Positions 1 through 6,171 of a DNA stretch of 64,000 nt are shown here, piece by piece (position 1 is the first letter of the stretch; each line of letters starts with the position of its first letter). The translations under genes and the position numbers were made by a program. Origin of the DNA: CAZEVY01 sp964515555 (lineage in GTDB: Bacteria > Acidobacteriota > Terriglobia > Bryobacterales > Bryobacteraceae); assembly GCA_964515555.1 (NCBI GenBank), contig CAZEVY010000015.1, forward strand, positions 17,821 to 81,820, written 5' to 3'. The notes under the pieces were generated by a model. The model was not told where the DNA came from, ran no database searches, and was given only the letters and a program-made list of their open reading frames with translations.

Positions 1-1033
1 GGAGATCGTCGTCTACGAAGCGATCATCGAGCGCTTCGGCGATACCCAGGACAGCCGCGTGCGCGAACAGCTCGCCAAGGCGATGTTCAACCGCGCCGTG
101 ACCCTCGGCCAGGTCGGCCGTCCCGAGGAAGAGATCGCCGCCTACGATCAACTGGTGGCGCGGCTTGCCGGCGCCGTCGAGCCGACCGTTCGCCGGCAGG
201 TGGCCACGGCGCTTCGCAACAAGGGCGTCCAACTCGGCGACATGGGCCGGGGGCCGGAAGCGATCGAGGCCTTCGACGCTCTTCTGAAGCTGTACGGCGA
301 CGCCTCGGAGCAGGCGGTGCGCGAGCAGGTGGCCACGGCGATGGGGAACAAGGGCTACCGCCTCGGCGCGATGGGACAGCACGAGCAGGCGATCGCGGTC
401 TACGAAGAGATCGTGAAACGCTTCAGCGGCGCCACCGAGCCCGCTCTGCGCCGGGAACTCGCGCAGGCCATTTACAACCAGGGCGTGACGTTGAGCGACA
501 TGGGCCGCCGCGACGAGGCGATCGCGGCTTACGAGGAAGTCTCGAAGCAATTCGGAGACGACCCGGCCTTGCACGTCCAGGTCGCCAAGGCTCTGGTCAA
601 CCAGGGCTACACTCTCGGCGAGTCCGAACGCTCCGAGGAGGCGATCGAGGTCTACGACCGGGTCGCGGAACGCTTCGGCGATTCCACTGAACCCGCCATG
701 CAGGACCAGGTCGCTCGCGCGCTCTATAACAAGGGCGGGGCGCTGCGCGACCTCGATCGTCCGGCGGAGGCTCTCCCCGTTTACGACGCGCTCGCGGCAC
801 GCTACGGCGGCGCGACCGAGCCGGTCCTGCGGGAACGCGTCGCCAAGGGGCTGCTGAACAAGGGCGTCACACTGTCCGGGCTCGGCCGCATCATTGACGC
901 GACCGCCACTTTCAACGACGTGGCGGCGCGCTTCGGCGACGACGACTCGCCGGGACTGGTCGAGATCGTGGCCAAGGCGCGGAAGAATCGCGACGACCTT
1001 CAAGGCGGCGCGGCGGCGAACTCCGGGAACTGA
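1..1033 (+). CDS. Tetratricopeptide-repeat protein, 5' end missing
   Basis: The frame is open from base 2, so the gene begins before the window. What remains is about 340 residues made almost entirely of tandem helical repeats of 43-44 residues. Recurring motifs are NKGVxLGxxGRxxEAIxxYD and ERFGxxxEPxxRxxVAxAL. The period is longer than the 34 residues of a classical TPR, as in the long TPR-like repeats of some bacterial scaffold proteins. Such arrays normally mediate protein-protein contacts. No enzymatic domain or membrane segment is visible in the part present. The partner or upstream domain cannot be judged because the N-terminus is absent. Confidence 0.8.
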   Translation, partial: EIVVYEAIIERFGDTQDSRVREQLAKAMFNRAVTLGQVGRPEEEIAAYDQLVARLAGAVEPTVRRQVATALRNKGVQLGDMGRGPEAIEAFDALLKLYGDASEQAVREQVATAMGNKGYRLGAMGQHEQAIAVYEEIVKRFSGATEPALRRELAQAIYNQGVTLSDMGRRDEAIAAYEEVSKQFGDDPALHVQVAKALVNQGYTLGESERSEEAIEVYDRVAERFGDSTEPAMQDQVARALYNKGGALRDLDRPAEALPVYDALAARYGGATEPVLRERVAKGLLNKGVTLSGLGRIIDATATFNDVAARFGDDDSPGLVEIVAKARKNRDDLQGGAAANSGN

Positions 1034-1127
1034 TCGCACTCGCTCGAAAACCACCACCCGAGTGGCTGAAGACAGCCAGAAACCGAACCGGCACGGCATC
1101 GATCTAACCAGCCAGGAGGCAACACCG

Positions 1128-1553
1128 ATGCGCAAACAACTGGTTCTCGCCGCAGTCCTGGCGGCGGCCGCAATTCCTTCCGTGGCGGACGATCGCCGCG
1201 GTCCGTACCGGGGCGACCAGAGGTACGGGCGCGACGGCTACTACGGCCTCTACGACCGGCAGGGGCCGCGCGGCAACGCCGTCCGGTCGGCGATGCGCGA
1301 TCTCGAAATGATGTTCCGCCGCTCTCGCGTCGACCACCACGAGGCCGATCATTTCCGTCGCGCCTTGCGCGAACTGGCGGAGTTCGAGCGGCACGCCGCG
1401 CGCGGCCGATTCGACCGCGGCAGCCTCGACGACGCCATCGGCAACATGGCCGATCTGGCACGCGCCGAGCAACTCCATCCGCGCGACCGGCAGGTGATCC
1501 GACGGCACATGATCGACCTGCGCCAGCTTCGCAACTACGGCGATCGGTACTGA
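1128..1553 (+). CDS. Small secreted Arg/Tyr-rich protein of unknown function
   Basis: A 141-residue product. The start is the ATG at 1128, preceded by an AGGAGG-like site at 1114-1119; the same frame is open further upstream but without a ribosome binding site. Residues 1-20 form a signal peptide (basic MRKQ, an Ala/Leu/Val core, then SVADD). Next comes a low-complexity Gly/Arg/Tyr/Asp stretch, then a helical region rich in Arg and His. No family is recognised. It follows the TPR gene by about 95 bp and could be co-transcribed with it. The likely location is the periplasm or outside the cell. Confidence 0.7.
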   Translation: MRKQLVLAAVLAAAAIPSVADDRRGPYRGDQRYGRDGYYGLYDRQGPRGNAVRSAMRDLEMMFRRSRVDHHEADHFRRALRELAEFERHAARGRFDRGSLDDAIGNMADLARAEQLHPRDRQVIRRHMIDLRQLRNYGDRY

Positions 1554-1561
1554 CCGCGCCG

Positions 1562-1579
1562 ATGTTCCACGTGGAACAT
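1562..1579. other. parS: Candidate parS centromere site (ParB binding)
   Basis: ATGTTCCACGTGGAACAT is a perfect 18-bp palindrome in the 71-bp gap between two genes. Its central 16 bases fit the widely conserved chromosomal parS form TGTTNCACGTGNAACA. In bacteria parS sites are bound by ParB, load SMC and cluster near the replication origin. No parA, parB or dnaA is in this window, so the assignment rests on the sequence match and intergenic position. Confidence 0.7.
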
Positions 1580-1596
1580 TATTAGCCGTGTTTATG

Positions 1597-1611
1597 CGTA
1601 CATCATGTACG
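1597..1611. promoter_or_regulatory. Inverted repeat upstream of the LysR gene
   Basis: CGTACATCATGTACG has two perfect 7-base arms around a single C and ends 13 bp before the GTG start of the LysR-type gene. LysR proteins commonly autoregulate from dyads close to their start, so this is a candidate operator. It lies only 17 bp downstream of the parS-like palindrome and is a different sequence. Confidence 0.4.
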
Positions 1612-1624
1612 ATAAACTCAAAGC

Positions 1625-2503
1625 GTGGAGCTGCACACCCTTAAGGTCTTCCTGGCAGTCGCCAACGAGAAGAGTTTCTCCCGGGCGGCGGAGCGGATGC
1701 TGCGTACGCAGCCGGCGATTTCGCTGGCGGTTCAGCGGCTGGAGCAGGAGCTCGGCGAGAAGCTGATCGACCGCTCCGCCAAGGACCTGCACCTCACAGA
1801 CGCGGGCGAGATCGTGCTCGATTACGCGCGGCGGTTTCAAAACCTTGAGCGCGACCTGGAGAACTCGCTGGCCGAGCTGCGCGACAACTCGGCGGGCCGG
1901 CTCGCCATCGGCGCCAACGAGTCCATGTCGCTCTACCTGCTGCGGCACATCCAGCGGTACCGGCAGCTCTATCCGCGCATCCGGGTGCAGGTGCGCCGGA
2001 GCCGCTCCAGCCGCATCCCAGCGCAACTGCTCGACGGGGAGCTCGAACTGGGCGTGGTCAGCTACGATCCCGGCAACGACGCGCTGGCGGCGCGCGTGAT
2101 CTACGTCGACCACCTGGCGTTCGTGGTCTCGGCGGGTCACCGCCTGGCGGGGCGGGCGTCGGTCTCCATCGCCGAGCTGGGCGCGGAGACCTTCATCGCG
2201 CACAATGTGGTCTCGCCGTACCGCGACCAGGTGATCGGCGCCTTCCAGCGCCACAAGGTGCCTCTCAACATGGACGTCGAGATGCCGACGGTGGAGACCA
2301 TCCGCAAGATGGTGCAGCGCAACGAGGGTGTGGCGTTTCTGCCGCGCATGTGCGTCGAGCAGGAGTTGGAGCAAGGGACGCTGTGCGAAGTGCGCGTCGA
2401 GGAGATGCAAGTGGAGCGGAAGATCTACCTGCTCTCGCCCGCCCGGCGCGCGCTGAGCCACGCGGCGCGCGCTTTCCTCGACTTGACCGCCGGGGCGGCG
2501 TAG
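1625..2503 (+). CDS. LysR-family transcriptional regulator
   Basis: A 292-residue LysR-type regulator of normal family length. Residues 1-60 are the winged helix-turn-helix (LKVFLAVANEKSFSRAAERM, then the QPAISLAVQRLEQELG recognition region). Residues 90-290 are the periplasmic-binding-protein-like effector domain. The start is GTG at 1625, giving the canonical MELHTLKVFL beginning; no in-frame ATG lies near. The target is unknown: the usual divergently transcribed target is absent, the upstream gene runs in the same direction, and the region downstream is a pseudogene. A perfect dyad at 1597-1611 may serve autoregulation. Confidence 0.92.
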   Translation: MELHTLKVFLAVANEKSFSRAAERMLRTQPAISLAVQRLEQELGEKLIDRSAKDLHLTDAGEIVLDYARRFQNLERDLENSLAELRDNSAGRLAIGANESMSLYLLRHIQRYRQLYPRIRVQVRRSRSSRIPAQLLDGELELGVVSYDPGNDALAARVIYVDHLAFVVSAGHRLAGRASVSIAELGAETFIAHNVVSPYRDQVIGAFQRHKVPLNMDVEMPTVETIRKMVQRNEGVAFLPRMCVEQELEQGTLCEVRVEEMQVERKIYLLSPARRALSHAARAFLDLTAGAA

Positions 2504-2535
2504 CGTCCTGAACGACACATGGCCGGACCCTAGGA

Positions 2536-2960
2536 CCGTTCAGCGACTCCACGTAGGCCAGGCCGACGGGGCGGCCGGCGGCGCGCTTCGAGGAGATCTT
2601 CGCGGGAAAGGACGAAGAACTCCTGGTTCTCGAAACGCATGGTTTCGCGGCGCTCCCAGACCTCCTTAAAGACGATCCCAGGCGTCCTCGTCTGCACATC
2701 CACGCGGACGAGGTCGCGAAAGATGGTGATCTCGTGACGAATCAGTTCGTGCGGCCGATCATCCCGGCGGTCCCGAACCCGGCGGCCTTCAAGGCTTCGA
2801 GCAGCCGGGCGGCGTTCGCGGCCGTGGGCTCGATCAGGAGATCGAGGTCGAAGGTGGCGCGCGGCACGCCGTGCAGGACCGAGGCGATTCCTCCGATCAC
2901 GACGTCCTTACACTCCGTCGCGTGTCAGGACGCGAATACGTCCTTCAACCGGTTCAGCAT
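2536..2960 (-). pseudogene. Decayed nucleotidyltransferase-like gene
   Basis: Read on the minus strand from an ATG at 2960, the fragments line up as one small nucleotidyltransferase (DUF6036/AbiEii-like). First comes MLNRLKDVFAS, then a TGA stop at 2927-2925. The same frame continues with VVIGGIASVLHGVPRATFDL (the GG...D.D nucleotidyltransferase signature) to about 2755. A frameshift gives ELIRHEITIFRDLVRVDVQT and continues to EFFVLSREDLL. A second frameshift gives SKRAAGRPVGLAYVESL. One stop plus two frameshifts in about 425 bp indicates a pseudogene. Family members are often antitoxin-like or orphan accessory genes. No long genuine ORF occupies 2504-3123. Confidence 0.7.
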
Positions 2961-3123
2961 TCCTGGCGTCCACGATGCGGGGATTGTTTTGGAGAAGGCA
3001 CGGCTGAAAACGCTTGCCGGATCGACTCCTGAAGGTATCGTAAAAGTCGTGTAAAAGCGGCCCTCGGCGCGCAACGCCGGAAGAAACGGTGGCATCTCAG
3101 GGGGTGTAAGGAGGATGCGATCC

Positions 3124-3654
3124 ATGAAAAGCTTTCTGAGACCGACGATGGTGCTGGCGGGGGTACTGGCTCTGGCGCCCCTGGCGCACCCGGCCCACAC
3201 CGAGCTCACGCCGACCGAGAACAAGGTTCGGCGCGAGATCGTGACACTGCCGTATTACGGCGTCTTCGACAACGTGTCGTTCCGGGTCGAAGGGGACACG
3301 GTGTACCTGATGGGCCATGTCAACCGGCCGACGCTGAAGAGCTCGGCGGCGAACGTGGTGAAGCGCATCGAGGGCGTCAACCGCGTGGTGAACGAGATCG
3401 AGGTGCTGCCGCTGTCGCGCCACGACGACCTGGTGCGGGTGGGCGTGCTGCGCGCGGTCTACTCGCAGTCGGGGTTGCAGCGCTACGGATACGGGGCCAA
3501 CCCGTCGATCCACATCATCGTCAAGAACGGGCACGTGACGCTGGAGGGCGTGGTGGCGAACCAGATGGACCGGAACATCGCCGGCATCCGCGCCAATGGC
3601 GTGTTCGGGGCCTTCGGGGTGACCAACAACCTTCGCGTCGAGCGCAAGGGCTGA
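3124..3654 (+). CDS. Secreted BON-domain protein
   Basis: A 176-residue exported protein. AAGGAGG at 3108-3114 directly abuts an ATG at 3115 but sits 9 bp before the ATG at 3124, so 3124 is chosen; it gives a clean signal peptide (MKSFLRPTMVLAGVLALAPL, cleavage near AHPA). The mature part carries BON-type (OsmY/bacterial osmotic and nodulation) motifs, with a beta strand DTVYLMGHVNRPTLKSSAAN and VKRIEGVNRVVNEIEVLP. A second BON-like module follows (IHIIVKNGHVTLEGVVANQM). BON domains bind phospholipid and are typical of periplasmic or outer-membrane maintenance proteins. It is monocistronic, with a terminator just downstream. Confidence 0.85.
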   Translation: MKSFLRPTMVLAGVLALAPLAHPAHTELTPTENKVRREIVTLPYYGVFDNVSFRVEGDTVYLMGHVNRPTLKSSAANVVKRIEGVNRVVNEIEVLPLSRHDDLVRVGVLRAVYSQSGLQRYGYGANPSIHIIVKNGHVTLEGVVANQMDRNIAGIRANGVFGAFGVTNNLRVERKG

Positions 3655-3697
3655 CCGCAACCGGGCGCGATCCTCTCGCCCGGCCTCCTGTGCAGCG

Positions 3698-3733
3698 AGC
3701 GACCCGGTTCTTCGGAGCCGGGTCGCTTCGTTT
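3698..3733 (+). terminator. Rho-independent terminator after the BON gene
   Basis: A perfect 10-bp stem, AGCGACCCGG (3698-3707) with CCGGGTCGCT (3718-3727), encloses a 10-nt loop and is followed by TCGTTT. It starts 44 bp past the stop codon of the BON-domain gene. Confidence 0.7.
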
Positions 3734-3740
3734 AGGTGAC

Positions 3741-3768
3741 AGTTATCAGTTATCAGTTATCAGTTATC
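3741..3768. repeat. Four tandem copies of AGTTATC
   Basis: AGTTATC is repeated four times head to tail, then after about 20 bp an inverted partial copy (CTGATAACTG, about 3791-3800) follows. The block lies in the 250-bp intergenic space after the BON-gene terminator and could fold into alternative hairpins. A related TATCAGCGGTCAGCGATCAG stretch lies at about 11157-11176. Confidence 0.6.
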
Positions 3769-3904
3769 AGTGGCCGGGCATCGGCTGACGACTGATAACT
3801 GAGGACCGTCCCTCAAGCTTTCGCCCTATTGCACCGATAGTATTACCGAGAACCGAGGCGTAGCCTCGTTGCAAGGCAGATCCGGTTTGATTTCAATAGT
3901 AAAC

Positions 3905-4981
3905 ATGGACCCGTCATCCCGCGTTCCGGAGCCGCCGGCTTCCGGGGCGTATCTCTGGGAGGTTCCCGGAAAGCCTATCGCGATCCAGATCGATTTCAGC
4001 GTGGTGGATCGGCTGTCGCAGGAAGTCATGCGGGGATTCGGAACGGCCCCCCGCCGGGGAATGGAGTGCGGCGGCGTACTGCTGGGGTCGGTGGAGGTGC
4101 GGGAGCGCACGCTGGTGCGGATCGCCGACTTGGAGCCGGTGGCGTGCCAGCACGCGCGCGGTCCGGCCTATTCGCTGTCGGAGGCGGAATCGGCGCGCTT
4201 CGCCGAGACCATCCAGCAGTGGCGGCCGATGCCCGGCCGGCAGCTCTACGCCGTCGGGTATTTCCGGAGTCACATGCGCGAAGGGCTGGGACTTTCCGAA
4301 GAGGATCTCGCGCTGTTCAACCGGTGGTTTCCCGGACTCTCCGACGTGGCCCTGCTGGTGAAGCCCTTTGCGACGCGGTCGAGCGTGGGGGCCTTCTTCT
4401 TCCGCGAGAACGGCAGCCTCCGCAGCGAGTCCAGCTACCAGGAGTTTCCCTTCCGCCGGCGCGAACTGGGCGGGGAGGCGCCGGAGACGGTATCGGCGCC
4501 GGCCACCACCGAATCGGCGCCGCCGGTGACGCCGCCCGCGCCCCGCGCCGCCGCCGAGCGGGGATCGCTGATGCGCCGCGCGGGCAACTGGATCCTGGTT
4601 CCGCTGTCGTTCATCTTCCTGTTGCTCGGCGTGGTGCTGGGCTTCCAGGTGGCGCTGGGGGTGCGGTCGAACGTTCCCGGAACGAAGACCGATCCGTACT
4701 CGCTGGGCCTCTCGGCGACGCCCTCGGCCGACAGCCTGCACGTCAACTGGGACCGCAACGCCCCGGCGATCGAGCAGGCGCAGCGGGGCATTCTGTGGAT
4801 TCAGGACGGTCCGCACCAGAAGAGCGTGAATCTGGACGTTGTGCAGCTACAGAACGGCAGCGTCATTTACCGCCGCGCCACCGGCGAGGTGTCCTTCCGG
4901 CTCGAGATCTTCGCCCGCGAGCGGATCACGCTCAGCGAATCGATCGCCGTCCGGATCGACCAGCCGCCGCCGGTCCGCTGA
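3905..4981 (+). CDS. Membrane-anchored JAMM/MPN-like protein with degenerate metal site
   Basis: A 358-residue protein; ATG at 3905 is used, 12 codons inside the open frame. The N-terminal ~180 residues resemble a JAB1/MPN (JAMM) isopeptidase-type fold. Glu54 lies in MECGGVLLGS, and H123-x7-S131-x2-D134 lies in RSHMREGLGLSEEDL, matching the JAMM spacing H-x7-S-x2-D. The first histidine of the canonical HxH is Arg121, so zinc binding is probably impaired. A Pro/Ala-rich linker follows, then one transmembrane helix (about 235-260, WILVPLSFIFLLLGVVLGF) and a roughly 90-residue C-terminal domain. Its 3' end overlaps the opposite AAA gene by 135 bp. The JAMM assignment comes from motif spacing only. 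Confidence 0.6.
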   Translation: MDPSSRVPEPPASGAYLWEVPGKPIAIQIDFSVVDRLSQEVMRGFGTAPRRGMECGGVLLGSVEVRERTLVRIADLEPVACQHARGPAYSLSEAESARFAETIQQWRPMPGRQLYAVGYFRSHMREGLGLSEEDLALFNRWFPGLSDVALLVKPFATRSSVGAFFFRENGSLRSESSYQEFPFRRRELGGEAPETVSAPATTESAPPVTPPAPRAAAERGSLMRRAGNWILVPLSFIFLLLGVVLGFQVALGVRSNVPGTKTDPYSLGLSATPSADSLHVNWDRNAPAIEQAQRGILWIQDGPHQKSVNLDVVQLQNGSVIYRRATGEVSFRLEIFARERITLSESIAVRIDQPPPVR

Positions 4982-6064
4982 CCTGTCGCGGCTCCGGCCG
5001 CGGCCTTCCTTCTCCGTCCGAGAGTCGCCTCGGGGGTCCAGATGCAGGCCCTCGCCGTCATTCTCCACTTCGACGGCGACGCGCGCGCCGGGTTCGATGC
5101 GGCCGGCGGCGACCATGGCCGCGAGCGGCTGCGTGAGGTGGCGGTGGATGGTCCGCTTCAGCTCGCGCGCGCCGTACTGCGGGCTGGTCCCGCGTTCCAG
5201 CAGAAACTTGCGGCTGCGCGCCGAAAGCTCGATGGCGAAGGCGCGCTCGGCGAGGCGTCCGGCGATGTGGTCCTGCAAGTCGCGGAGCTGCTGATCGAGG
5301 ATCTCGGCGAGGGAACCGGGGTCGAGCGGCTGGTAGGTGACGACGATGTCGATGCGATTGACGAACTCGGGAGTGAACTTGCGGCGCACGGCGTTGAGTC
5401 CGATCTTGCGCAGGCGCGCCGGGAGATCGGAGGCGGCGCGGCCGGTCACGGCCTGAAAGCCGAAATCGGGCCGGATGGCGCGCACCATGTCGCGCGCGCC
5501 CAGGTTGCTGGTAAGGAAGATGAGGCTGCGCTCGAAGCTGACGGAGGTGTTGTCGCCGAGCCGGAGGGTGGCCTTGTCGAGCACGCCCAGCAGCAGGCGC
5601 GCCATGGAGGGCGCGGCCTTTTCGATCTCGTCGAACAGCACCAGCGAGAGCGGGCACTTCTCCGAGGCCACCGACGACAGCTTCTGCTGCGTCAGCATGG
5701 GCTGCGTCTCGCGATGGCCGAGATAGCCCGGCGGCGCGCCGATGAGCTTGGCGACTTCGTGCTCCATCTGGAATTCGCCGCAATCGACCTTGAGGACGTT
5801 CCTTTCGGCGCCGTGCAGCACTTCGGCGAGGGCCTCGACGGTGCGCGTCTTGCCGGTGCCGCTGGGGCCGAGCAGCAGGAAGACTCCGGCGGGGCGGCCG
5901 GCGGGCGCCAGTCCCGCCTGGAACATCTGCACGTAGGGGACGATGGCTTCGACGGCGGCGGGCTGGCCGACCACGAGCGCCGCCAGCCCGGCGGCGAGGT
6001 CGCCGGCGGGGGGCTGTTTGCGCGCTCGCGGGAGGATGTTGGAGTTCTTGATCAACCCGGCCAC
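4847..6064 (-). CDS. Single-domain Clp-type AAA+ ATPase
   Basis: About 405 residues resembling the second AAA+ module and C-terminal domain of ClpA/B/C. Walker A is GPSGTGKT (about 66-73), followed by the GYLGHRE loop, Walker B LVLFDEIEKA, sensor TSNLGARD, FTPEFVNRIDIVV and the C-terminal domain with YGARELKR. The Clp N-domain and first AAA module are absent. The frame is open to 6427, inside the kinase gene, so the start must be lower. GTG at 6064 is listed; a TATACT box at 6070-6065 could instead imply the TTG at 6055. The last ~70 residues are Arg/Asp-rich, run antisense to the JAMM gene and do not look like Clp sequence. Confidence 0.8.
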   Translation of the reverse strand: MAGLIKNSNILPRARKQPPAGDLAAGLAALVVGQPAAVEAIVPYVQMFQAGLAPAGRPAGVFLLLGPSGTGKTRTVEALAEVLHGAERNVLKVDCGEFQMEHEVAKLIGAPPGYLGHRETQPMLTQQKLSSVASEKCPLSLVLFDEIEKAAPSMARLLLGVLDKATLRLGDNTSVSFERSLIFLTSNLGARDMVRAIRPDFGFQAVTGRAASDLPARLRKIGLNAVRRKFTPEFVNRIDIVVTYQPLDPGSLAEILDQQLRDLQDHIAGRLAERAFAIELSARSRKFLLERGTSPQYGARELKRTIHRHLTQPLAAMVAAGRIEPGARVAVEVENDGEGLHLDPRGDSRTEKEGRGRSRDRSADRRRLVDPDGDRFAERDPLAGEDLEPEGHLAGGAAVNDAAVL

Positions 6065-6171
6065 AGTATATTCGGCAACCGTGGGGCGCGCTTGTTCGAC
6101 CCGTCGACGGAGGCCCCTATGTGCCGGAAGGCTAAAGGTTTGCGCCGATGCGCGGGCCTTGTGAACGGAGG

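Noticed and set aside
2925..2927. In-frame TGA in the nucleotidyltransferase remnant read as selenocysteine (SelB is present)
   Set aside because: Two further frameshifts downstream show decay, the family has no selenoprotein members known to me, and no SECIS-like hairpin was evident.
2734..3054. 106-residue plus-strand open frame in the 2.5-3.1 kb region
   Set aside because: No motif or ribosome binding site; it is antisense to the recognisable nucleotidyltransferase remnant.
3741..3768. Tandem AGTTATC repeats as a CRISPR array
   Set aside because: Seven-base units without spacers; no cas gene in the window.
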